Assembly: GCF_009733795.1 (NCBI RefSeq)
Contig: NZ_WNXX01000011.1
Span: 62,001 to 126,000 of the forward strand
Reading direction: 5' to 3'
Source: Actinotalea caeni
Lineage (GTDB): Bacteria > Actinomycetota > Actinomycetes > Actinomycetales > Beutenbergiaceae
Length of the DNA: 64,000 nt
The position numbers and the translations under genes were made by a program. Position 1 is the first letter of the stretch, and each line of letters begins with the position of its first letter. The notes under the pieces were generated by a model. The model searched no databases. It saw nothing but the letters and a program-made list of their open reading frames with translations, and was not told the origin of the DNA. Positions 49,629-57,326 of the stretch are shown here, one piece after another.

Positions 49629-50468
49629 GTGCTCAGGGTGACGCTGCGCGGCCGCGGTGTGCCCACGGTCGTGCTCGGCAGCGGCGAGTCGATGCTGTTC
49701 GGGCGGGCGCCCGACGTGGCGCTGCCGGACGTCGACGCCCAGCTGCGGACCACCGCGCTGGCGCTGCCGCGGGCCGCGGCGCACGTCTCGCGCCTGGTCG
49801 GCGAGCTCGCGGTCGGCGAGGAGGTGGCGCGGCTGCGCTGGCACGGCTCGACGGGTGCCCAGCTGTCGAGCCTCTTCGACGCCCCGGGCGGCGCCCGCCG
49901 CGTCGCGCTCGCCACCGGGATGGCGGCGCTGCTCGACGAGGGCGAGAACCACCTGCTGCTGCTGCGCGGCCGCGAGGAGGCCGCCGGGTTCGCGGACCTC
50001 GTGCTGGTCCTCGACGTCGAGGAGGTGCGCGAGGGCGCGGACGTCGCACCGGTGACGTTCGCGCCCGACCAGGACCCCGACGGCGACCCCACCACCGACG
50101 CCCCGCACCTCGAGCGGTGGTCCCGCGAGTGGTACGTCGCGCTCGCGCTCGCCGAGCCGTGGCTGAGCGGCGCCGACGACTACCCGCGACCGCCGTCGAA
50201 CCGGGAGATCTACGAGCGCGTGCTGGCGTGGCGCGGGCACGCGTGGAACCTCGAGCGCGCGCAACGTGTCGACGACGCGATCCGCGCGATCGCCCGGCTC
50301 GCCTTCGGACCCGCCGACGACCCGTTCACGGTGACGCAGGGCCGGGTCCAGAACGTCCGGTTCGCCGTCGGGCGCCGCGCCGCGGAGACGTCGCTCGTCA
50401 CGACCGAGGACCTCGAGGCCGTCCTCGACGCCCAGGCCCGCGGCGCGGGCCTCAACCCCACCGCCTGA
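49629..50468 (+). CDS. FHA-like hypothetical protein
   Basis: 279 residues. The N-terminal ~110 residues resemble a degenerate FHA domain: VLGSGESMLFGRAPDVALPD, then ALPRAAAHVSRLVGELAVG, but the GT/HG residues that bind phosphothreonine are not obvious. The C-terminal part (EWYVALALAEPWLSGADDYP, then RVDDAIRAIARLAFG) is helical and may be a winged helix. GTG at 49629 follows GGGGGAGG. Such proteins in type VII-like loci are thought to read Ser/Thr phosphorylation. It belongs with the FHA-bearing ATPase at 52941 in theme. Confidence 0.65.
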   Translation: MLRVTLRGRGVPTVVLGSGESMLFGRAPDVALPDVDAQLRTTALALPRAAAHVSRLVGELAVGEEVARLRWHGSTGAQLSSLFDAPGGARRVALATGMAALLDEGENHLLLLRGREEAAGFADLVLVLDVEEVREGADVAPVTFAPDQDPDGDPTTDAPHLERWSREWYVALALAEPWLSGADDYPRPPSNREIYERVLAWRGHAWNLERAQRVDDAIRAIARLAFGPADDPFTVTQGRVQNVRFAVGRRAAETSLVTTEDLEAVLDAQARGAGLNPTA

Positions 50469-50508
50469 GGCGGGCTCGCGCACCCCGGCCGCGGACGACG
50501 GCGTGGGG

Positions 50509-50815
50509 TCGCGGGGCATTCGTGCCGTTGCGGTCAGTTCGGTACGCCCGGGAGGCCTCCGCGCGGGGCATTCGTGCCGCTGAGGTCACTTCTGTACGCC
50601 GGGGAGGAGAACGCGGGGCCGTTCGTGCCGCGACACTGGGGGGCGGTAGCTCAGCGAGTGGCGTCCGCGGGCATTCGCGCCCTTGTGGTCACTTTGGTAC
50701 GCCCGGGAGGCCTCCGCGCGGAGCATTCGTGCCGCTGGGGTCACTTCTGTACGCCGGGGAGGCCTCCGCGCGGGGCGTTCGTGCCGTTGCGGTCACGTCC
50801 GCACGCCGGCGACTG
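50509..50815. repeat. 52-bp tandem repeat array, family C, six copies
   Basis: The core CATTCGTGCCG (or CGTTCGTGCC) recurs at 50517, 50569, 50620, 50672, 50724 and 50776, a period of 51-52 bases. Each unit continues with GGTCACTT, GTACGCC and GGGAGGCCTCCGCG. The third copy keeps the spacing, but its second half is replaced by unrelated sequence (about 50631-50667). The array fills most of the 444-base gap before the first WXG100 gene and ends just upstream of that gene's promoter element. Confidence 0.88.
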
Positions 50816-50827
50816 GCGCCGACGTGC

Positions 50828-50881
50828 CGGAACCTTCCACCCCCGGCGCGGTGGTGCTGGGAGTCGTGCGGTGCCTAGCGT
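50828..50881 (+). promoter_or_regulatory. Shared T7SS-region promoter element, copy 2
   Basis: CGGAACCTTCCACCC at 50828-50842; TAGCGT -10-like box at 50876-50881, 47 bases after the GGAA. Precedes the WXG100 gene at 50913. Confidence 0.78.
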
Positions 50882-50912
50882 CCGAGCCATCGCACGGACC
50901 GAGGAGGACGCG

Positions 50913-51197
50913 ATGACCCAGAGCTACGACCGCGCCACGTTCTACGGGCTCGACACCACCGAGACCCGCACCCAGGCGCAGCAGATGGACGCCAACGCCG
51001 AGAACCTGGGCGCGCTGGTGAACGACATCGGGGCGCTGATGGAGTCGGTGCTGTGGCTGGGCCCGGGCGCCCAGCGCTTCAAGGCCGACTGGGACGGCTC
51101 GATGCGGCCCCAGATCCAGGAGGCGTCGGACACGCTGCGCGGCAACGCGGCCGAGATGCGGCGCCGCGCCGACCTGCAGGACCAGGCCTCCGCCTAG
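50913..51197 (+). CDS. WXG100 family protein (ESAT-6-like)
   Basis: 94 residues, the usual size for WXG100 proteins, small helical hairpins secreted by type VII systems. The turn motif is LWLGPGAQRF (WLG at residues 48-50), a variant of WXG; two long helices flank it. The C-terminus lacks the YxxxD/E secretion signal seen in mycobacterial EsxB. ATG at 50913 has a GAGGAGGA ribosome site. It has its own shared promoter element and lies 132 bases before the next WXG-headed gene. Confidence 0.88.
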   Translation: MTQSYDRATFYGLDTTETRTQAQQMDANAENLGALVNDIGALMESVLWLGPGAQRFKADWDGSMRPQIQEASDTLRGNAAEMRRRADLQDQASA

Positions 51198-51206
51198 CCC
51201 GGTCGG

Positions 51207-51260
51207 CGGAACCTTCCACCCCCGCGGGGCTGGAGCCGCCGGCCGACCCGTCCCTAGCGT
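51207..51260 (+). promoter_or_regulatory. Shared T7SS-region promoter element, copy 3
   Basis: CGGAACCTTCCACCC at 51207-51221; TAGCGT at 51255-51260, 47 bases after the GGAA. Precedes the gene at 51330. Confidence 0.78.
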
Positions 51261-51329
51261 CGACGCCACGTCGACCCCGACGGCAGCACGAACAGCACGA
51301 CCGACACGAGAACGAAGGAGGTGGGGCAG

Positions 51330-52409
51330 GTGTCGTTCCACGGCGCAGACGTCGACGGCCTCGACAGGACCGCGAACCGGTGCATGGAGGGTGCGGACTT
51401 CGCCGACAACGTCGCCCGGGCACTCGAGGCGCTGGTCGCGGCCCTGGAGGCGATGAGCTGGACCGGGTTCGCCGCGGCGCTCGCGGCGTACCTCAAGGCC
51501 GTCGTCATCCCCTGGGTGAAGTACATCGCGAGGTGCCTGCGGATCTTCGGCGGCCTGCTCCAGCTCGCCTCGCGCAAGCAGAAGGACGCGTCCGAGGACG
51601 CCCCGCCGGTCTCGATCCCCGCGACGGCGTGGAACCCGCCACCGGCGCCGGCACCCGTGCCGGTGCTGCCGCCCCGGCTCGACTGCCCCGACCCGGCGAT
51701 CCACCGGACCGACCCGGGCACCGGCGCCGAGGTGGGCGGCGGCAGCGCGACGGCGCCCAGCACGCCGGTCACGCGAACCGAGCCGGGCGGCACCGGCACC
51801 GGCGGCGGCACCTCGGTGGCCCCGACGACGCCGATCACCCGCACCGATCCCGGGTCGACGGCGCCGCTCACCGGCGGCGGGACCGTCACCACGGTCACCG
51901 GCATCGGGGCGGACGGCCGGCTCTGGACGCGCACCTCGATCGGCGACGCACCCACCGGCGGCGGCACCGCCACGGGCGTGGGCACCGGCAGCCTCGGCAC
52001 CGGCGCCCTCGGCTCGAGCGGCGCGACGACGCCGGCGTCCGGCGGCACGCCCGTCGGCGGCTCGGGCGGCGGCTCCGGCGGCCCGACCGGCGGCTCTCTC
52101 GGCTCCGGCGGCGGCTCTCCCGGCTCGACCGCCGGTACACCCGAGGGCGGTGCGACGTCGTCGCACGGCACGGTGCACAGCTCCCCGCTCGGCTCGCGGC
52201 CCGTGTCGTCGCTGCCGACCGGCGGGGTGGGCACCGGCTCGGTGGCAGCCGTCGAGCCCCTGGCGGCCGGCGCCGCCGGCGGTCCCGGCGCGGCGATGCT
52301 CGCCGCCCCGCTCGGCCTCGCGGGGGTCGGCACGGCCGCCCTCGCCGCGCTCCGCGCCACGGGCCTGCAGCCCGACGACGAGGAGGAGGTGCCGGACGAC
52401 GCGCTCTGA
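51330..52409 (+). CDS. WXG-headed protein with long Gly/Thr/Pro-rich tail
   Basis: 359 residues. The first ~90 residues are two helices around an SWTGFAAALAAYL turn (WTG at 44-46). From about residue 95 the protein is low-complexity and rich in glycine, threonine, proline and serine, with three similar segments (STPVTRTEPG, TTPITRTDPG and an earlier IHRTDPG). The last ~60 residues include a hydrophobic stretch (AGGPGAAMLAAPLGLAGVGT) and an acidic end. GTG at 51330 is set by the AAGGAGG ribosome site 8 bases upstream. It looks like a surface-exposed or secreted type VII substrate. Own shared promoter element. Confidence 0.72.
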   Translation: MSFHGADVDGLDRTANRCMEGADFADNVARALEALVAALEAMSWTGFAAALAAYLKAVVIPWVKYIARCLRIFGGLLQLASRKQKDASEDAPPVSIPATAWNPPPAPAPVPVLPPRLDCPDPAIHRTDPGTGAEVGGGSATAPSTPVTRTEPGGTGTGGGTSVAPTTPITRTDPGSTAPLTGGGTVTTVTGIGADGRLWTRTSIGDAPTGGGTATGVGTGSLGTGALGSSGATTPASGGTPVGGSGGGSGGPTGGSLGSGGGSPGSTAGTPEGGATSSHGTVHSSPLGSRPVSSLPTGGVGTGSVAAVEPLAAGAAGGPGAAMLAAPLGLAGVGTAALAALRATGLQPDDEEEVPDDAL

Positions 52410-52417
52410 CCCTCGCC

Positions 52418-52439
52418 CGGGACCGGCCCGCCGGTCCCG
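52418..52439 (+). terminator. Hairpin between the tailed WXG gene and the second WXG100 gene
   Basis: CGGGACCGG and CCGGTCCCG are exact arms around CCCG, 8 bases after the stop at 52409. It could attenuate rather than end transcription, because the next gene (52506) has no visible shared promoter element. Confidence 0.6.
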
Positions 52440-52505
52440 CCCCACGACCCGACAGCACCACCGAACCCCGCTGCACCCGCAGCACCGACCGAGAGGAACG
52501 ACAGC

Positions 52506-52778
52506 ATGACCACCGCGAACGTCTACGGGATGGACATCCAGGCCGGCCGCGACCTCGCTGCCCGCATGGACGGCGACGCCACCGAGATCGAGACCCTCAC
52601 GACCCGGCTCACCGGGATGCTCGAGAGCACGCCCTGGTACGGCCCGGACGCCACCCGCTTCAAGGGCGACTGGAGCGGCCAGTACGTGCCTGCCCTGCAG
52701 TCCGTGGTCGCGGCGCTGCGTGAGAACAGCGTCCAGATCTACGCGCAGGCGCAGTCGCAGGAGGACGCCTCCAGCTGA
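52506..52778 (+). CDS. WXG100 family protein (ESAT-6-like)
   Basis: 90 residues with turn motif TPWYGPDATRF (WYG at 44-46) between two helices. Similar in size and turn to the WXG100 at 50913, and may form a heterodimer with it. No YxxxD/E signal is seen at the C-terminus (IYAQAQSQEDASS). ATG at 52506 follows a GAGAGGAACGAC ribosome region. It lies directly in front of the ATPase operon and is followed by a terminator. Confidence 0.9.
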   Translation: MTTANVYGMDIQAGRDLAARMDGDATEIETLTTRLTGMLESTPWYGPDATRFKGDWSGQYVPALQSVVAALRENSVQIYAQAQSQEDASS

Positions 52779-52792
52779 CGCCACCCCGACGC

Positions 52793-52822
52793 ACGGCCCG
52801 GCCCTCCCCAGGGTCGGGCCGT
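52793..52822 (+). terminator. Hairpin terminator after the second WXG100 gene
   Basis: ACGGCCCGGCCCT pairs with AGGGTCGGGCCGT (one G-U pair) around a CCCC loop, 13-base stem, 14 bases after the stop. Confidence 0.78.
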
Positions 52823-52857
52823 TCGTCGTGCCGGCCACCGTCCCGCCGGTCACGCGG

Positions 52858-52910
52858 CGGAACCTTCCACCCCGCACGCCCTGGCCCGTGCGGCCGCGGC
52901 CGCCTAGCGT
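52858..52910 (+). promoter_or_regulatory. Shared T7SS-region promoter element, copy 4
   Basis: CGGAACCTTCCACCC at 52858-52872; TAGCGT at 52905-52910, 46 bases after the GGAA. Precedes the EssC/EccC-like ATPase operon. Confidence 0.78.
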
Positions 52911-52940
52911 CGGCAGCACCGACGAGGAGGAGGACCGAGG

Positions 52941-55900
52941 ATGTGGCGACTGAGCGTGCTGCCGACGCCGGAGAGCCGGCTGGCGCCGGTCGACGTCGTC
53001 GTCGACGCGGGCGAGGGCTCGACGGTCGCCGACCTCGCCGCCGGCCTCGGTGAGCACCTCGGCGGCCAGGGCCTGCTGCTGGCCCCGACCACCGACGGTC
53101 GCAGCTGGCCGGCCGACACCCCGCTCGCCGAGGCGGGCCTGCGCGACGGCGACGTGCTCGAGGTGGCCTCGGTGCCCGCCGACTGGCGGACGCGGCCAGG
53201 ACCGCGCCGCCGCCCGCGCGCGACCGTGCACGTCGTCGCCGGCCCCGACGCCGGTGCGGTCGCCGACATCACCGGCGACTCCCTCACGATCGGGCGCGGC
53301 CCCACCGCCGGGCTGCGGCTGCGCGACCCGCTGGTCAGCCGCAGCCACGCACGCGTGCTGCTCGCCGAGACGCCGGTCGTGCTCGACGTCGGCTCCGCTC
53401 ACGGCACCGTGGTCGGCGGCCGCACGATCACCCGCTCGACGCCGGTCGCCTGGGGTGAGCGGATCACGCTCGGCAGCACCGTCGTCGTCCTCCACCCCGG
53501 CGACGGCGAGGCGGCCCGCGAGCGGGGCGTGCTCCGGCCGCCGCGGTTCGGCGAGGCGGTCGCCGAGGCCGAGCTCGACGTGCCGCAGCCGCCGGGCTCG
53601 CCGCGCCCGACCCCGCTGTCGTGGCCGATGATGCTGATGCCGGTGATCATGGGCGGCGCGATGTTCGCGTGGACCCGCAGCCCGCTGTCGCTGGTGTTCA
53701 TGCTCGGCTTCCCCTCGATGATGCTGCTCACCTGGGTGATGCAGCGGCGCACCGTGCGACGCGACTTCGCCCGCGAGACGGCGATCTGGCGCGAGGACGT
53801 CCGCGCGGTGCTCGCGACCCTCGACACCGCCGCGACCCACCAGCGCGCCCACGCCGAGGAGGACGAGCCCGACCTCGACGTCGTGCTCTCGCGCGCGGTC
53901 GCGCGCGACCACCGGCTGTGGGTGCGCCGCCCCGACAGCGAGGACTTCCTCGCCGTGCGCGCCGGCCGCGGTCCCCGGCCGGCGCTCGTGACGGCGAAGC
54001 CCGTCACGCACGGCGACCGTGTGCTGCGCGCCGAGCTCGCGCGCGCGACCTCCGAGCGTGCGACGCTCGCCGACATGCCGGTGCCGCTGCGGCTCGCGGA
54101 GACCGGCCTGGCCGCGGTCACCGGCGACGCCGACGCCGTCGACGCGTGGGTGCGGGCGACCGTGCTGCGGCTCGCCGTCACCCACTCCCCGACCGACCTG
54201 CAGCTCGCGGCCGCGCTCGGCCCGGACCGCGCCCACGTCGAGTCCTGGTTGCGGTGGCTGCCGCACGCCACCCCGCGCAACGGCGGCCTCGCCTGCGTCG
54301 GCGTCGGGGCCGGCGAGGGTCAGGCCCTGCTGGAGGAGCTCGCGAGCGCCGACGGCGGCACCGCCCACACGCTCGTGCTCGTCGACGAGAGCGCCGGGCT
54401 GCCGCGGCGGCTGGTCGAGGCGGTCGCGGCCGACGCCGTCGAGCGTCGGCTGCACCTGCTGTGGATCGGGTCCGACGTCGAGACGGTGCCGTCGGCGACC
54501 GTCACCGCCGTCGACCTGCGCGGCGGCGAGATCAAGCACCGCGACCGCGGCGGCGTCGAGGAGCTGACGAGCACCGACGCGCTCGGTCTCACCGAGGTGT
54601 GGCGGGCGGCCCGCGCGCTGTCGGGCTACCGCGACGAGGCGGCCGTGCTGGCGGCGGAGTCGATGCTGCCGGGGGTCGTGAGGCTGCCCGGCCTCTCGGG
54701 GGACCTGGCCGACCCCGACGACGTCGAGCGCCTGCTCGAGCGGTGGGCGACGTCGACGGGGCTGCGCGCCCAGCTGGGTGTCGGCGGCGAGGGCGTCGTG
54801 ACGATCGACCTGCGCGAGGACGGCCCGCACGGTCTGGTCGCGGGCACCACGGGCGCCGGCAAGTCCGAGCTGCTGCAGTCGCTGCTGTGCTCGCTCGCGA
54901 CCAACAACCCGCCGTCGCGGATCACCTTCCTGCTGGTCGACTACAAGGGTGGGGCCGCGTTCCGCGAGGTCGCGGAGCTGCCGCACGCCGTCGGCCTGAT
55001 CACCGACCTCACGCCGGCGCTCGTGCAGCGCTGCCTGACCTCGCTGCACGCCGAGCTCACGGCGCGCGAGCACCTGCTGGCCCGGTACGGCGCCAAGGAC
55101 CTGCTCGCGCTCGAGCGCAGCCACCCGGAGGCGGCGCCGCCGAGCATGCTCATCTGCGTCGACGAGTTCGCCGCGCTGCTGGCCGAGGTGCCGGAGTTCG
55201 TCGAGGGCATGGTCTCGATCGCGCAGCGCGGCCGCTCCCTCGGCATGCACATGCTGCTCGCGACGCAGCGTCCCGCGGGTGTCGTGACGCCGCAGATCAA
55301 GGCCAACACCGACCTGCGGATCGCGCTGCGGGTCGCCGCCCCGGAGGACTCGGTCGACGTCATCGACGCCCCGGACGCCGCGCACATCTCGCGCCGGACG
55401 CCCGGCCGCGCGTGGCTGCGCCGCACCGGGCACGGCACGCGCGAGCTCGTGCAGGTCGCGTGGGTGGGCGCCCACGAGGAGGTCCACGCCGACGGCGGCC
55501 GGGTCCGCATCACGCCGTTCACGGCGCGCGAGCTCGCGCACGCCGGGGCCACCGCCCGGGTGCACCCGCGCAGCGACCTCGAACGCATCGTCGACACGGC
55601 CTCGACGGCGTTCCTGCGCAGCGGCCGCCCGGCGCCCAGGAAGCCGTGGCTGCCGCCGCTGCCGGACGAGGTCCCGATGGTCTGCGCGGCACCCGGCCGG
55701 CTGGTGCTCGGCGAGGGCGCGCGCGACGAGGCGCTCGTGGCGGGCACCCGCTCCGAGTCGCACACGGTCGAGCCCGGCGGCGGCCGGCTCGCGCTGGGGC
55801 TCGTGGACCGGCCGGCCGAGCAGAGCCAGCTGCCGTGGGTCGTCGACTACGCCCGCGGCGGGCACCTGCTCGTCTACGGCGCCTCGGGATCGGGCAAGTC

Positions 55901-57326
55901 GGAGCTGCTGCGGACGGTCGCCGCGGCCGCCACGGCCACCGGTGGCACCGCCGGGGCCGACGTCCCCGACGTGCCCGAGTGCGTCTACGCCATCGACGCC
56001 GGCGGCGGTGCGCTGACCGTGCTGGAGCGGATGCCCTCGGTCGGGTCGGTCGTGCCGGAGCAGCAGGAGGAGCGGATGCTCCGGCTGCTGCGGATGCTCG
56101 CCCGCGCGGTCACCGACCGCAACGCGCTGCTCGCCTCCCGCGGCGCCGCCGACGTCGACGCGCTGGCCGCGCTCGGCGTCCCGCTGCAGCGCATCCACCT
56201 GCTGATCGACAACCTGCCGGCGGTCCTCGACACCCTCGACGGCGGCGGGCCGGTCCGCCGTCAGCACGCCGAGCACCTCGTGACGATCCTGCAGGAGGGC
56301 CGCCGCTGCGGCATCCACGTCACCGCCACGAGCCCGCAGCGCACCGGCATCACGTCGCCGATCCAGGCGACGTTCGGGCAGCGGCTGGTGCTCCGGATGA
56401 CCGTGCCGGACGACTACGCGATGCTCGGCGTCCCCGCCGTGCTCGACGGCGACACCGTCCCCGGTCGCGGGCTGGTCGGCAAGGACGAGGTGCAGGTCGC
56501 GACGGTGGGTGGCGCCGGCACACCGCTGCAGGCGCAACGGCTCGACGAGCTGTGCGCGGTCGTCGCCGACCGCTACGGCGAGCCGGTCGCACCGGTGCCG
56601 GCGATGCCGACCCGGGTGCCGCAGCACCTGGCGCCGGCGCCCGAGCGCGACGACGTGTGCGTCGGCGTCGAGGACGGGTACGTCGGCGCGGTGACGCTGT
56701 CGCTGCTCGACGGGCCGCTGCTGATCGCCGGCCGCGCCCGCACCGGCCGCACCTCGACGCTGCTCGGGCTGGGCCAGGTCGCCCGTCGCTCCGCCCGCCC
56801 GCCCGCGCGGGTGACGCTGGTCGCGCCGCGCGCGGGCGCCGTCGTCGGGCCGGACGGGCTCGTGGAGCCCGAGCAGGTCGCCGACGAGGTCGTCACGGAC
56901 CCGGCGGCCGCGACCGCCTGGGCGCAGGCGCTCATCCCGCCCGGCGACGAGGACTGGCACCTGGTGCTCGTCGACGACATCCACGAGTGGGAGCGCGCAT
57001 GGGAGCGCAACGGCGAGGAGCGCGCCGCGATCGAGGCGCTGGCGGCGGCGCTCACCGCGACGCCCCGGGTCGCGGTCGTCGGCGTCACCGACTCCGACGA
57101 CGCCCGCACCCGGCAGCACGTGCCCGGCCTGACCCAGGCGCTGCGGCGCGGCCGCCGTGTCGCGCTCGTCGCCCCCGAGATGTCGGACGGGTCGCTGGCG
57201 TCGGTGACGGTGCCGATGCACTCCGCGGAGCCGTTGACCGGCATGGGCAGAGCTCTCCTCGTGACCGGTGGGGCCACGAACGTCGTCCAACTACTATCGG
57301 CGAGTCACGCAGGGGGTGTGCAGTGA
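52941..57326 (+). CDS. Type VII secretion ATPase, EssC/EccC-like FtsK/SpoIIIE protein with ubiquitin-like and FHA domains
   Basis: 1461-residue membrane ATPase that would drive export of the WXG100 proteins. Domains in order: a ubiquitin-like beta-grasp region (about 1-80, ending LAEAGLRDGDVLEV); an FHA domain (about 92-187, with GR at 118-119, SRSH at 133-136, HGT at 154-156), which should bind phosphothreonine; two membrane helices (about 228-243 and 248-266); and three FtsK-type ATPase domains. Walker A of domain 1 is GTTGAGKS (635-642) with VDEF at 740-743; domain 2 is GASGSGKS (980-987) with LIDN at 1088-1091; domain 3 is GRARTGRTS (1264-1272), with arginine for lysine, and VDDI. The GTGA overlap couples it to the next gene. 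The FHA-first layout is closer to Firmicutes EssC than to mycobacterial EccC. Confidence 0.92.
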   Translation: MWRLSVLPTPESRLAPVDVVVDAGEGSTVADLAAGLGEHLGGQGLLLAPTTDGRSWPADTPLAEAGLRDGDVLEVASVPADWRTRPGPRRRPRATVHVVAGPDAGAVADITGDSLTIGRGPTAGLRLRDPLVSRSHARVLLAETPVVLDVGSAHGTVVGGRTITRSTPVAWGERITLGSTVVVLHPGDGEAARERGVLRPPRFGEAVAEAELDVPQPPGSPRPTPLSWPMMLMPVIMGGAMFAWTRSPLSLVFMLGFPSMMLLTWVMQRRTVRRDFARETAIWREDVRAVLATLDTAATHQRAHAEEDEPDLDVVLSRAVARDHRLWVRRPDSEDFLAVRAGRGPRPALVTAKPVTHGDRVLRAELARATSERATLADMPVPLRLAETGLAAVTGDADAVDAWVRATVLRLAVTHSPTDLQLAAALGPDRAHVESWLRWLPHATPRNGGLACVGVGAGEGQALLEELASADGGTAHTLVLVDESAGLPRRLVEAVAADAVERRLHLLWIGSDVETVPSATVTAVDLRGGEIKHRDRGGVEELTSTDALGLTEVWRAARALSGYRDEAAVLAAESMLPGVVRLPGLSGDLADPDDVERLLERWATSTGLRAQLGVGGEGVVTIDLREDGPHGLVAGTTGAGKSELLQSLLCSLATNNPPSRITFLLVDYKGGAAFREVAELPHAVGLITDLTPALVQRCLTSLHAELTAREHLLARYGAKDLLALERSHPEAAPPSMLICVDEFAALLAEVPEFVEGMVSIAQRGRSLGMHMLLATQRPAGVVTPQIKANTDLRIALRVAAPEDSVDVIDAPDAAHISRRTPGRAWLRRTGHGTRELVQVAWVGAHEEVHADGGRVRITPFTARELAHAGATARVHPRSDLERIVDTASTAFLRSGRPAPRKPWLPPLPDEVPMVCAAPGRLVLGEGARDEALVAGTRSESHTVEPGGGRLALGLVDRPAEQSQLPWVVDYARGGHLLVYGASGSGKSELLRTVAAAATATGGTAGADVPDVPECVYAIDAGGGALTVLERMPSVGSVVPEQQEERMLRLLRMLARAVTDRNALLASRGAADVDALAALGVPLQRIHLLIDNLPAVLDTLDGGGPVRRQHAEHLVTILQEGRRCGIHVTATSPQRTGITSPIQATFGQRLVLRMTVPDDYAMLGVPAVLDGDTVPGRGLVGKDEVQVATVGGAGTPLQAQRLDELCAVVADRYGEPVAPVPAMPTRVPQHLAPAPERDDVCVGVEDGYVGAVTLSLLDGPLLIAGRARTGRTSTLLGLGQVARRSARPPARVTLVAPRAGAVVGPDGLVEPEQVADEVVTDPAAATAWAQALIPPGDEDWHLVLVDDIHEWERAWERNGEERAAIEALAAALTATPRVAVVGVTDSDDARTRQHVPGLTQALRRGRRVALVAPEMSDGSLASVTVPMHSAEPLTGMGRALLVTGGATNVVQLLSASHAGGVQ

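Noticed and set aside
50639-50665. tRNA-like stretch GGGGGCGGTAGCTCAGCGAG resembling an acceptor/D-arm
   Set aside because: No matching D-arm closure, anticodon arm, T-arm GGTTCGA box or 3' acceptor strand follows; it is part of the altered third unit of the 52-bp array.
50793-57290. Very long open frame on the minus strand through the ATPase gene, and similar long frames opposite other genes
   Set aside because: These are antisense shadows typical of GC-rich DNA; their translations are low-complexity Arg/Ala/Gly/His-rich and show no domains, while the plus-strand frame carries the ATPase motifs.
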